Below, piece by piece: positions 22,410 to 30,619 of a DNA stretch of 32,122 nt. The position numbers were made by a program, and so were the translations under genes. The first letter of the stretch is position 1; each line of letters begins with the position of its first letter. The notes under the pieces were generated by a model. That model was not told the DNA's origin. It ran no database searches and saw only the letters and a list, made by a program, of their open reading frames with translations. Source of the stretch: a virus; IMG/VR virus record IMGVR_UViG_3300031215_000045, positions 1 through 32,122 of that record. One strand, 5' to 3'.

Positions 22410-22826
22410 ATGCTCCAATGGATAGGGGCGGACATGTGGCTATTCCACCCAGACAAGGAGTTTCCCTTTACTTTCACCCGTGGTAACGGTGAATTAATCA
22501 CGGTAGGCCAGTTTCGCGACAAGATGGTCTCGTTTGGCACCGATGGGGGTTCTATCCCAGATTACATTCGCGGCCTTCCCAACCTCTCTCGCTGGCACTA
22601 CGGCGCGGCATATCTTATCCATGATTGGCTGTGGCACATCCATAAACAGGGCTGGGGAGTATACACTTTTCAAGAGACAAATATCATTCTTTGCGAGGCT
22701 GTGAAGACTTTGATCGAAACAGGCTACGTCGGCCATGATACTTTTAAGGGCGATGCAGGCACGACGATGAATATTCATCGTGGCGTTTCCTCGTTTTTTG
22801 GGCATAAGATTTGGAGTAGGGAATAA
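22410..22826 (+). CDS. DUF1353 protein
   Basis: A 138-residue protein. The motif FGTDGGSIPDYI (residues 42-53) and YLIHDWLWHIH (69-79) define DUF1353, a phage-associated family of unknown function often found near lysis or tail genes; the conserved Asp and His suggest a metal or catalytic site. The longer reading from 22308 would encode the inverted repeat of the preceding terminator and has no domain-like sequence there, so I prefer ATG 22410. It ends two bases before the tail-tip gene. Confidence 0.75.
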   Translation: MLQWIGADMWLFHPDKEFPFTFTRGNGELITVGQFRDKMVSFGTDGGSIPDYIRGLPNLSRWHYGAAYLIHDWLWHIHKQGWGVYTFQETNIILCEAVKTLIETGYVGHDTFKGDAGTTMNIHRGVSSFFGHKIWSRE

Positions 22827-22827
22827 C

Positions 22828-23943
22828 ATGGCGTCTACCGCATATAAACAAGCATACAAAGAGGCACTAGCGGCAGCTAAGAGCAATGTGGTGATGCTGC
22901 ACACTCTTGAAATTACCAGCGAGCTAGCTTCTACGGAGGTAAAAGATATTGATGTCTGTTTTGTTGTAGATGATACGAGTTCTATGTCAAGTGAAATCAA
23001 TAGCCTGGTGACGGTGCTCCCTGCCGTTGTCACTAGCCTTTCAGAACGTTTTAGAACAGTGCGTGTCGGGCTGACTAGGTTTAAAGATGAAGACGACACT
23101 ACGGTAGTCAAAAACCTAACAACAGATGTCGCTTCTGTGCAAGCGGAGATGGCGGCTTTGGTGGCAAGCGGAGGCGGTGATGGTCCAGAGAATGGTTTCG
23201 GTGCTACCGTACAGGCAGCACAATCTATGGTGTGGTCTACCTCTTACAGCACCCGCCGTAACATTGTTTTGATCACCGATGCGGTAAGTTTTGAGACAGG
23301 CGACGAGGGGAATAGCGGCATAAATCATACTGCTGGTGCGACAGAACAGCAGGCCCTGGACGCTTTGACTTCTCGTAATATACGATTTATTCTAGGAGCC
23401 ACATCTTCTTTTTCTAACTACAACTACGGAAACTTGGTAGCTGATACAAATGGGGTAGTGGTGCCTAGATTTCATGTAGATCCACTAGAAGATTTAGTGG
23501 CTGCACTGAAGTTAGTTCTAGTGGTAGACCCTAACCTAGAGCCCATATACATTATACAAGCAAGGCAACCATATGAGCTGACTTTGGAGAACGGGGAATC
23601 CAAAGTATTCGAACCTGTTGCTTTCCGTTTCACACTACCTGGGCAAGATGACCAAGGTTTGCAAGACCTCAACATCACAATCGATAATGTCGACAAACGT
23701 ATAGGTGATTGGGTGGAAGCTGCAAGTGCTTATGATGCTCCCGCCTTAGTCCGTTACCGACCTTACCTAAGTACAGATCTGACCACACCCCAAATGGACC
23801 CTCCCTTGACTCTTACTCTCAGTGATATCAAGCGAACCTCTTTTGAGGTATCGGGTCGCGCCAGTGTCGCTGATATTGTCAATTTAAAGTTCCTCCGCTT
23901 GCTTTATTTGCGCAGTCGCTTCCCATCACTCGGCAACACTTAA
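22828..23943 (+). CDS. DUF1833 tail protein with nested vWA domain
   Basis: A 371-residue protein. Residues 1-33 (AYKQAYKEALAAAKSN then VVMLHTLEITSE) look like the start of DUF1833 tail proteins. Residues ~40-235 are a von Willebrand A domain with an intact metal-ion-dependent adhesion site: DxTxS (D48, T50, S52), GGGDGPE (115-121) and LITDA (T150, D151). From residue 238 the DUF1833 fold resumes (PIYIIQARQPYELT, IDNVDKRI) and ends SRFPSLGNT. The vWA domain therefore appears inserted into a tail-tip protein; vWA domains bind proteins through a metal ion, so adhesion to the host or to a virion partner is a reasonable guess. It is followed two bases later by the NlpC/P60 gene. Confidence 0.8.
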   Translation: MASTAYKQAYKEALAAAKSNVVMLHTLEITSELASTEVKDIDVCFVVDDTSSMSSEINSLVTVLPAVVTSLSERFRTVRVGLTRFKDEDDTTVVKNLTTDVASVQAEMAALVASGGGDGPENGFGATVQAAQSMVWSTSYSTRRNIVLITDAVSFETGDEGNSGINHTAGATEQQALDALTSRNIRFILGATSSFSNYNYGNLVADTNGVVVPRFHVDPLEDLVAALKLVLVVDPNLEPIYIIQARQPYELTLENGESKVFEPVAFRFTLPGQDDQGLQDLNITIDNVDKRIGDWVEAASAYDAPALVRYRPYLSTDLTTPQMDPPLTLTLSDIKRTSFEVSGRASVADIVNLKFLRLLYLRSRFPSLGNT

Positions 23944-23944
23944 T

Positions 23945-24340
23945 ATGAACAACTTGACACAATACATAGGAAAACCGTATGCCGTGCTTGGTAGGGGGCC
24001 TGATGAGTTTGATTGTTGGGGACTTGTAATGCACTTCTATGAAAAAGAGTGGGGCGTTAAGCTGCCCAACCAACCAGTTGAAGCAAGCGACATCATCGAA
24101 GTGTTAAAAGCCTTCAAGGTATCAACCGCACATAAAGATTGGATGCCTACTGAAACGCCTGTGCAGGGGTCTGTCGTGGTAGCTGGACGCAATCGATTCT
24201 TTTCACATGCAGGCGTTTACATCGAGGGTGGTCATGTGTTACATACAACCAAAGAAGCAGGCGCTTCGTGTGTGCAATCGATTAAAGGTTTTCGTAATAG
24301 CTACCAGCATACCAGCTTCTTTAACTACCAATCAAAATGA
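23945..24340 (+). CDS. NlpC/P60 tail peptidase, lambda gpK-like
   Basis: A 131-residue cysteine peptidase. FDCWGLV holds the nucleophile C24; SHAGVYI gives H88 and HVLHT gives H100. In lambda-like tails this family is needed for tail tip assembly and may cut peptidoglycan cross-links during infection. It lacks the N-terminal JAB domain of lambda gpK. It overlaps the next gene by four bases (ATGA), the conserved order before gpJ-like proteins. Confidence 0.85.
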   Translation: MNNLTQYIGKPYAVLGRGPDEFDCWGLVMHFYEKEWGVKLPNQPVEASDIIEVLKAFKVSTAHKDWMPTETPVQGSVVVAGRNRFFSHAGVYIEGGHVLHTTKEAGASCVQSIKGFRNSYQHTSFFNYQSK

Positions 24341-26916
24341 TCAACATAGCGATAGTCAAAAATCCATTCAACCCGCTTAAAGACGTTGAAATATATCGCA
24401 GTGATTTGCACACGGTGAATTCCGTTGTCGGTTATTACAATGTGCCGGTTAATGAAATACCTATAATTGCGATACTGAATAACGATCAGCAAAATCCACT
24501 AACCAGAGACCAGTGGGATGATGAACTCCCCGACGAGGCCTACTTGACTTTTATTCCAATAGTCGATGGGGGGTTTTTATCGCTTATTATTACGGTGCTA
24601 TTAACTATCGTGTCAATCGCGATTGCGCTATCGCTCCAAGTCCCTATACCCAACTCGCCTAACATAGCAGAGGCAGACCCCGTTTACTCACTTAAAGGGC
24701 AGACAAATCAGATTAAGTTGAATGAGCCTATAGAGTCCTTGTACGGAAGCCCCCGCCACTGGCCTTCCTACGCCGCCAAGCCCTACAATATGTATCAGAA
24801 TAATAATGCCTACCAATACGTCCTGCTTTGTATCGGTCATGGTTCTTATGATGTACACCAGGTTTATATTGAAGACACCCCCATTGAGGATTTCCCTGAA
24901 GTAGAATTTGAGATAGTAGAACCTAATGGCACTTTTAACCTGTTTCGTGACAACGTGCAGACTTCTGGAGAAATAGGTTCTGTTGAGATGTATGGACCTA
25001 ATGAAGACGACTACGGCAGTGACATAGGCTTTGCTGGTGTGGTTGCAAATGATGCATTTACTACAACAGACAAAATCCAAATCGACCTGACACTAGGAAG
25101 GGGCTTGTACAGGCAGAATAGTTCAGGGAAATTAAGAAACTATACGGTAAGTGCCGCTTTTGATTATATACAAATTGACAACACCGTTGAAGCCAACCCA
25201 ATTGAGGGTGCAGTATGGGCAAACCTAACAACATTCACCAAAACACTTGCAACCATCAACCCGCAGAGGTTCACAATAGAAGCCAATATACCTGCAGGGC
25301 GTTACAAAATACGGGGAAGGAGGACAAATAATGCCTCTGATAGCCACAAAGTAGGCGACACGCTCACCTGGGAGGCTTTGCGCTCTTTCCTGCCCAATGT
25401 AGGCACCTACGGAGATGTGACAATGTTGGCAGTAAAGATGAAAGCCACTGCTAATCTAAACGATCAAAGCAAAAGAAAATTCAATGTCAAAGTGACACGC
25501 AAATTACCCATTTATGATAAAGCGACTGGATCATGGTCGGCTCCAACAGCGACGAGGTCTATCGTGTGGGCATTCTGTGATATTTTTAGATCAGGTTATG
25601 GCGCGTTCTTGCCTGATACTATTTTAGATCTAGACACACTGGCTGACCTAGATGCCGAGTTTAGTGCTTTTGAACATCCCCGCTATTTCGATTGGGTTTT
25701 TGATTCCGAAACAACCGTGTGGGAAGCAGCGCGGACTTGCTGCCGTGTGGGGCGTGCAATACCGATGTTCAACGGTTCGCAGTTGTATATGGTTATCGAC
25801 AAACCCAAATCAATTGTTAGCCAGCTTTTTAATCAAGAAAACATTGTAGCTGATTCCTTCGAAGAAAATATAAAATTGTTTGTACGCGAAGAATACGATT
25901 CTATTGAAATGGAATATACCGATGACAATACGTGGAAGGCTGAAACCGTGCTATGCGCGTTGCCCAATAGCTTTGCGGAACGTCCTGAGCGTATAATACT
26001 TCCAGGTGTGACAGATAGGACACGAGCATACCATGAAGGCATGTACATGCTAGCCCAAAAGAAATTCCAGCGAAGGGAAGTCACTTTCACTACCGGCATC
26101 GAAGGGCTACTTGCTTCCTACGGTGATTTGATTAAAGTCCAGAAACGTATATTCGGCACTGACGGTTCGGTGGGTGGATACCTAAAAGCTATTGAAGCTG
26201 ATAGAAGAACTGTCACGCTATCGCAGAACGTAGAGTTCATTTCAGGTGAAGATTATAGCCTTTTGATTTGTGGACCTTCCGGAATTCCATACGGTCCTTA
26301 TACAGTGGAAGCATCGCCAGCGCCTCACGTCGAAAACATTGTGGTATCTGAAACTGATATAAGCGAAGATATCGAATTTACACCCAATGCAGAAAGCCCA
26401 TTATTTATTTTTGGCAGAGCAATAGAATTTGCCCGAGATTGTGTCATTACAGGACTCGCCCCCACGGAGAACGACACCGTAGAAATTAAAGCGGTCTTAT
26501 ACCGCCCCGAGGTTTATGCGTACGACACAGAAGAAGCCCCAGACCTGTTTAACCCGAGCGTCGGGGTCGTAGATACTGGTTTACCTGTTGTGACGGGAGT
26601 CTTTGTAGCCAATGCCACTGCAAATCTATACCGCATTACGTGGAAAGCTGCCCAAGGTGCTGTGAATTACATTGTGCAAGTATCAGCAGATGATTTGGCG
26701 GTTGGTGAGAGCGGTAAAGTATGGGACACGATAGGGGAGACCGCATCAACATTTTTCGAGGTGGCATTGCTTACTGACTACACATACATCCGCGTCGCTG
26801 GCATTAACACAGGGCAAGGTCCTTGGGCTTATCACGAAACAGAACTTTACGACATCCTGGTAGATGACGAAGGCAACAAACTAATAGACAGCGACGAAAC
26901 AATCCTCGTAGGCTAA
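24337..26916 (+). CDS. Tail tip/host-specificity protein, TipJ (gpJ-like)
   Basis: An 859-residue tail tip protein that closes the tube and contacts the host. The first ~105 residues form a small domain followed by a hydrophobic stretch (about 80-100, LSLIITVLLTIVSIAIALSL), like the gpI/TipJ N-terminus. The core has NEPIESLYGSPRHWPSYAA near residue 130 and the typical VFDSETTVWEAARTCCRVGR and GSQLYMVIDKPKSIVSQLFN region. The last ~100 residues resemble an FN3 domain (LYRITWKAAQGAVNYIVQVS). Its position after NlpC/P60 is diagnostic. Confidence 0.9.
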   Translation: MINIAIVKNPFNPLKDVEIYRSDLHTVNSVVGYYNVPVNEIPIIAILNNDQQNPLTRDQWDDELPDEAYLTFIPIVDGGFLSLIITVLLTIVSIAIALSLQVPIPNSPNIAEADPVYSLKGQTNQIKLNEPIESLYGSPRHWPSYAAKPYNMYQNNNAYQYVLLCIGHGSYDVHQVYIEDTPIEDFPEVEFEIVEPNGTFNLFRDNVQTSGEIGSVEMYGPNEDDYGSDIGFAGVVANDAFTTTDKIQIDLTLGRGLYRQNSSGKLRNYTVSAAFDYIQIDNTVEANPIEGAVWANLTTFTKTLATINPQRFTIEANIPAGRYKIRGRRTNNASDSHKVGDTLTWEALRSFLPNVGTYGDVTMLAVKMKATANLNDQSKRKFNVKVTRKLPIYDKATGSWSAPTATRSIVWAFCDIFRSGYGAFLPDTILDLDTLADLDAEFSAFEHPRYFDWVFDSETTVWEAARTCCRVGRAIPMFNGSQLYMVIDKPKSIVSQLFNQENIVADSFEENIKLFVREEYDSIEMEYTDDNTWKAETVLCALPNSFAERPERIILPGVTDRTRAYHEGMYMLAQKKFQRREVTFTTGIEGLLASYGDLIKVQKRIFGTDGSVGGYLKAIEADRRTVTLSQNVEFISGEDYSLLICGPSGIPYGPYTVEASPAPHVENIVVSETDISEDIEFTPNAESPLFIFGRAIEFARDCVITGLAPTENDTVEIKAVLYRPEVYAYDTEEAPDLFNPSVGVVDTGLPVVTGVFVANATANLYRITWKAAQGAVNYIVQVSADDLAVGESGKVWDTIGETASTFFEVALLTDYTYIRVAGINTGQGPWAYHETELYDILVDDEGNKLIDSDETILVG

Positions 26917-26937
26917 ACATAAAAGAAAGATAAAATT

Positions 26938-27240
26938 ATGGCACTCACAGCACAAAGACTTATTCGCGTTAAAGGCGTCGCCCCTGGCGTCGCTGGGCAA
27001 CCTATGGAAGACCTACCGCTTCTCGCAGCAATACCTGACATAGCTCCTAGCACGTTACCAGCGAACGGTGTAATCGGGGGGCTTGCTTTCTCAGACCCAC
27101 CTACGCAAGCTGAATGCCAGGCCTTGCGAGATGAGTGTGAAAATCTAAGGGATGCCTTGAATTCTATTGTTGGGTCTTTCAATGATTTCAAAACTCAGTT
27201 TGAAGTATCCACTGGAGTGCCTATTTTTGAGGACTCTTAG
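26938..27240 (+). CDS. Small coiled-coil protein, end of structural operon
   Basis: A 100-residue protein. The N-terminal half is Pro/Ala/Gly-rich and the C-terminal half has a helix with heptad-like leucines (ALRDECENLRDALNSIVGSF). Similar short proteins after gpJ act as tip or fibre accessories, but no firm family is recognised. It is the last rightward gene before the convergent terminators. Confidence 0.65.
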   Translation: MALTAQRLIRVKGVAPGVAGQPMEDLPLLAAIPDIAPSTLPANGVIGGLAFSDPPTQAECQALRDECENLRDALNSIVGSFNDFKTQFEVSTGVPIFEDS

Positions 27241-27246
27241 ACTTTT

Positions 27247-27312
27247 CCCTACCCAGTGGTAGGGGTTTCGTCGTAAACAGGGCTGACGGTTTTGGGTGTT
27301 ACCCGTCAGCCC
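27247..27312. terminator. Hairpins in convergent gap, probable terminator
   Basis: Two perfect stems: CCCTACC/GGTAGGG (27247-27253, 27258-27264) and GGGCTGACGG/CCGTCAGCCC (27280-27289, 27303-27312). The second shares the GGGCTGA core with terminators at 2240 and, in part, 10206. T tails are weak, so efficiency is uncertain. They lie where the rightward and leftward operons converge. Confidence 0.6.
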
Positions 27313-27386
27313 TTAACGGTGGCGCGAGGTTTACTTGTGCGGGGTTTTGCCTATTAGTGCATACCCTACTGGCTGCGCCTATAAAT

Positions 27387-27405
27387 AAAGCCGCTGTCGG
27401 GCTTT
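27387..27405 (-). terminator. Terminator of the right leftward operon
   Basis: AAAGCC (27387-27392) and GGCTTT (27400-27405) form a short stem. Read leftward it is followed by ATTTAT. It lies 5 bases after the stop of the Rad50 C-lobe gene. Confidence 0.6.
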
Positions 27406-27409
27406 ACAG

Positions 27410-27982
27410 CTACAGTCGAATTACATTACCAACTTCAAGTTCTGGGATATGCGTCACCATAATAAACTGAATGCCAAGTTCGCTTGAAAGTAAATTAAGC
27501 ATGGAGGCGACTCTTCCCCTGTATGTTTTAGATAGAAACTTAAAGGGCTCATCTAGTATTACTGCTCTCCTTAGCGGTGGTCTAGAAACCATTAAGCAAG
27601 AAATACGCAAGGCAAAGGCTGCTATATCAACCGCACCACCACCACTCCCCGCCATAGGGTCAACTTCTTCCCCATTACGGATGAAGACAAGCTTTGCTTC
27701 TGTTTTTCCCCGTTTTTGTTCAAAGATAATACTAAACTCGTAAGCTTCTTCCTCAAATATAGTTTGCAGGCATTTAGTGACAATACTACTTATCTTCTTA
27801 TGCGCTTTCTCTTGGACTATGGTGGCAACGGTCTGTGCAATGGCATTAGCATCATCCGCCCACTCTACTTTTAGTGCAGTTTCTTCTAAGAACTCTTGTT
27901 CACGCTTTACATCACGTTTAGCCAACAAAAAGTCTTCATAGAGATTTTCTACAATTTCGCTTATATCAGATACCGAGCTCAT
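27410..27982 (-). CDS. Rad50/SbcC-like ATPase, C-terminal lobe
   Basis: A 190-residue protein with the C-terminal half of an SMC/Rad50 ATPase: a short helical start, a signature-like loop GSGGGAVDIAAFALR (112-126), Walker B AVILDEP (D144/E145), D-loop FKFLS and H-loop VTH (H178). It has no Walker A. The matching N-terminal lobe with Walker A is encoded separately at 29573-30619 in the same operon, so two chains probably assemble into one ATPase head. Last gene of the operon; its start overlaps the coiled-coil gene by 17 bases. Confidence 0.85.
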   Translation of the reverse strand: MSSVSDISEIVENLYEDFLLAKRDVKREQEFLEETALKVEWADDANAIAQTVATIVQEKAHKKISSIVTKCLQTIFEEEAYEFSIIFEQKRGKTEAKLVFIRNGEEVDPMAGSGGGAVDIAAFALRISCLMVSRPPLRRAVILDEPFKFLSKTYRGRVASMLNLLSSELGIQFIMVTHIPELEVGNVIRL

Positions 27983-28211
27983 CTTTGTATTTTTCTTGGA
28001 ATGCTTGTGATTTTTCGTTAAAGGCCTCTTCTGCCTTGTCCCGCTCTTTTTCTTTTGTTTTTAATAGGGCTTTGGCCTCTTTAGCAGTCTTAACGCCAAA
28101 TGTTTTCTTGAGGTCTTGGAGGGCATTGCTGTAAGCCCCTTTAGCGTTGTCAACTTCGGATTGCTTTGTAGCAATTTTTTCTTTTAGTTTATTGAATTGT
28201 TCTATCTTCAT
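27966..28211 (-). CDS. Coiled-coil protein beside Rad50 C-lobe
   Basis: An 81-residue, Lys/Glu/Ala-rich, almost wholly helical protein (FNKLKEKIATKQSEVDNAK and LLKTKEKERDKAEEAF). It has no enzymatic motif. It lies directly before, and overlaps, the Rad50 C-lobe gene, where a full-length Rad50 would have its returning coiled coil. It may supply that segment as a separate chain, or be an unrelated helical adaptor. Its ATG overlaps the TGA of the DUF3310 gene. Confidence 0.6.
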   Translation of the reverse strand: MKIEQFNKLKEKIATKQSEVDNAKGAYSNALQDLKKTFGVKTAKEAKALLKTKEKERDKAEEAFNEKSQAFQEKYKDELGI

Positions 28212-28648
28212 AATGCTCGTAATAAGTATGTTCTTGCTCTGCGTAAAAATGCTTTTGTTGCCCCGTGCCTATGGCATCTTATAAGGGCATGAATCGCTGT
28301 TTTGATGTTTTGGTCCTTAAACCCACCAACAATGCTAGAGCAATTATCTTTCAAGAAAAATGCAACCTCTGTTGGCACTTGTATTTGAATAACTTGCGCA
28401 TTCAACATAGGGTATTCTTTTGGCAAACGGCTTCGCTGCCATTCAGCATCTTCATTTAAGTGGCGGTTGATATACCAAATAGCTTTGTTAATGTCTTGGG
28501 TTGCTAGGTCTTTTTTAAGCCCCGCCCTCCATACATATTTAATTGCATTACCAACATTGAAACCAAACCATTGACAAACGTCGATACATTCAATTCCGCT
28601 CTTGTGCTGGTTGTAGTGTGTGGGGTTACTTACTTGTTCTGTTTTCAT
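28208..28648 (-). CDS. DUF3310 protein
   Basis: A 146-residue protein. The N-terminal block NPTHYNQHKSGIECIDVCQW and FNVGNAIKYVWRAGLKKD followed by INKAIWYINRHL is the signature of DUF3310, a small phage family sometimes annotated as nucleotide kinase-like but of unproven function. The C-terminal ~75 residues are additional and unassigned. It lies between the Mre11 and coiled-coil genes with ATGA overlaps on both sides. Confidence 0.8.
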   Translation of the reverse strand: MKTEQVSNPTHYNQHKSGIECIDVCQWFGFNVGNAIKYVWRAGLKKDLATQDINKAIWYINRHLNEDAEWQRSRLPKEYPMLNAQVIQIQVPTEVAFFLKDNCSSIVGGFKDQNIKTAIHALIRCHRHGATKAFLRRARTYLLRAL

Positions 28649-29583
28649 TTATTTTCTGTTATGTCTAGTAGTATTTTTTTGACGTGTTTATTTACTTTTT
28701 TATCTTTGATGTATTTAATTAAAATTTCTACAAAATCTAGGCCGTTGCTTTCTGCACTTTCAAGCTCTTCTATAAAACCGCTAACGTCAACACCATCAAT
28801 CTCCCCTACCATATCGCGCAGGGTGTGTGGGTTGATAAAAACATCCTTTTCGCAGTCTAGGTAAACTCTTTCTATGCTACCATCATTAAAAAGCAAACCC
28901 ATTGATGGCGTGGAGTTTATTTCGTCTGATTTGCGCCTCATGAAACCGCCATTGTTCAATATAGTGGTTGCACCGCTTTTTATCAAGAAGCCTTTGTGGT
29001 TATCTCCAAATAAAGCGGCATCGTACCCTTTAAGTTTCTTTTTGTAAGCTACGGCATTTTGTGATTTAGAAGCCCCCGTGTAGGTGTTCTCTTTGTGCCA
29101 GCAGTAAGCGTGAATTACAGCTAAGTGAATTACGCCTTTTGCAAACGCGGAACTTGTTTGAGGCTTTATGGGAAAACCCCATGGAAATCCATGTAAAACC
29201 AATTTACTCTCTTTTACATAAATAGGCTTGTCAGGTTCTACCAGTTTAATGCACCCCCCTTTAACAAGAACTCCAAAGGCACTACCGTCCATTGCATCAT
29301 AGTCATGGTATGGTAGGTCGTGCTGCCCAGGAATAGCGTAGTCATCTTTTAAGTAGTCCCATGCCATATTTATTAAGGTGCTGGATTCTTTTTCTCGTGA
29401 TTTGTCAAATATGTCACCACCTATAATTCCAGGTATTGAATGCCGTTGTTTGAGATCAGCCCACTGTTGTAGGTAGGACTCTTGCCTACCAAGCCAATTT
29501 TTTTCATTGCTACGGGCAATGGGGGGAGTGGCTGATAAGTGAATATCACTTACTAGGGATGCAATTGGTTTTTTAGTGCTCAT
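28645..29583 (-). CDS. Mre11/SbcD-like nuclease
   Basis: A 312-residue calcineurin-like metallophosphoesterase. Metal-binding motifs are SDIHLS (D13, H15), GGDIFD (D57), GQHD (86-89, with Gln where many families have Asn), a VIHAYCW His and FGDNHKG. This is the order of the Mre11 nuclease that works with Rad50 on DNA ends. The genes on either side encode the two lobes of a Rad50-like ATPase, strongly supporting the assignment. Likely roles are recombination, replication-end processing or host DNA degradation. It overlaps both neighbours. Confidence 0.85.
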   Translation of the reverse strand: MSTKKPIASLVSDIHLSATPPIARSNEKNWLGRQESYLQQWADLKQRHSIPGIIGGDIFDKSREKESSTLINMAWDYLKDDYAIPGQHDLPYHDYDAMDGSAFGVLVKGGCIKLVEPDKPIYVKESKLVLHGFPWGFPIKPQTSSAFAKGVIHLAVIHAYCWHKENTYTGASKSQNAVAYKKKLKGYDAALFGDNHKGFLIKSGATTILNNGGFMRRKSDEINSTPSMGLLFNDGSIERVYLDCEKDVFINPHTLRDMVGEIDGVDVSGFIEELESAESNGLDFVEILIKYIKDKKVNKHVKKILLDITENK

Positions 29584-30619
29584 GTTCTACTTCGCTTCCG
29601 CAAAGGGGGCATACTCCCTTTGAATTAAGTTTTAACTCTTCTTTAAGTTCTTCTAGTATTTGTTGTTTTTCTGTGATAGTTTGTTTTAGGGTTTCACATG
29701 ATTGTATGCAATCCCCTAGCCTCGCGCACTGTTCTTTACTTTCTTTGTAAGCTATCAACACGTCGCCCAGCAAGGTGCAGCTTTTTTGCATCTGCTTTAC
29801 CACGTCCTCTTGTTTGAGTGTTTCCTGTAAATCATGCAAATCATCGAGCTTTTCTTCTAATTTCAAGCAGGTTTTGTTTAGGGCTACCAGCCCCTCGCCT
29901 AGCTCTACTACAATACCGCCGCCCTGCACTACCGATCCGGCGCGTTTGCCCCTCTCTCGGTGCCTATGTAGCTGCCCTATGCCCTCGGCTAATTGTAGGG
30001 CATCCTGGCGGGTAGTCAACATAACCCCCTCGGCCTCGAGCACTACGTCCCACTTTTCTTTAACAACCTCAATAAAGCCTAAATCATCTAAAGCTTCCTT
30101 TGCTTTTAGTAACCGTCCTTCTGTTACAGCAAATTCACTCTTACGCCTTTTTAGAAGTGAGTGGGTTTCTTTAAGGGTTACATCAATTACGCCTAGGTCA
30201 ATTATTTCGTTCAATTGCCTACTAACCTCCCCCGCACTCTCACCAAACCAATATTCATTGTCATGCTGTTGGTGGATGTTTATTTTATTGATGCACAAAA
30301 AGTCTTGAATGGGATCAGGTACCTTAGCCCCAAAAGCCTCAAATAATTCATCGCCTAGTTGGTATTGGTTTTCTTTGCTACTTTTCTTTCTTGTTAGGGT
30401 TACTTTTTCTGAAAGCCTTATTTTAACCTCTACCTCATCAGTGCCCCATGCCTTGAACCCGATGCCTCCAGGTGTATTTCTCAAGCACCATACTAAAGAT
30501 CTTACAATAGAGGATTTTCCACAATCTGTGGGTCCCACTATTACGTTGACACCTTTAGTAAAAGACAGTTTTAGGTTTTTATGCTTTTGAAAGTTTTTTA
30601 TTTTTGCACCTAATATCAT
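29573..30619 (-). CDS. Rad50/SbcC-like ATPase, N-terminal lobe with zinc hook
   Basis: A 348-residue protein. Walker A GPTDCGKS lies at residues 29-36, a Q-loop-like INIHQQHDNEYWF near 113-125, then a long coiled coil to about 330, and CPLC at 337-340, the zinc-hook motif that normally sits at the apex of the Rad50 coiled coil. The chain ends there, so the returning coiled coil and the C-lobe are absent and are instead encoded downstream. The upstream gene overlaps by ATGA and the Mre11 gene overlaps its end by 11 bases. Confidence 0.85.
   Translation of the reverse strand: MILGAKIKNFQKHKNLKLSFTKGVNVIVGPTDCGKSSIVRSLVWCLRNTPGGIGFKAWGTDEVEVKIRLSEKVTLTRKKSSKENQYQLGDELFEAFGAKVPDPIQDFLCINKINIHQQHDNEYWFGESAGEVSRQLNEIIDLGVIDVTLKETHSLLKRRKSEFAVTEGRLLKAKEALDDLGFIEVVKEKWDVVLEAEGVMLTTRQDALQLAEGIGQLHRHRERGKRAGSVVQGGGIVVELGEGLVALNKTCLKLEEKLDDLHDLQETLKQEDVVKQMQKSCTLLGDVLIAYKESKEQCARLGDCIQSCETLKQTITEKQQILEELKEELKLNSKGVCPLCGSEVEHEH

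Noticed and set aside
22159-22425. Alternative-frame ORF across the end of the membrane gene
   Set aside because: It overlaps the better-supported gene at 22064 and runs through the terminator; no signal or domain.
29775-30308. 177-residue rightward ORF opposite the Rad50 N-lobe
   Set aside because: Ser/Cys-rich product is the reverse of coiled-coil codons; the opposite strand has clear motifs.
27410-30619. Split Rad50 as a broken pseudogene
   Set aside because: Both lobes keep their motifs, and intact genes with coupled starts lie between them; this is not a frameshift or nonsense break.
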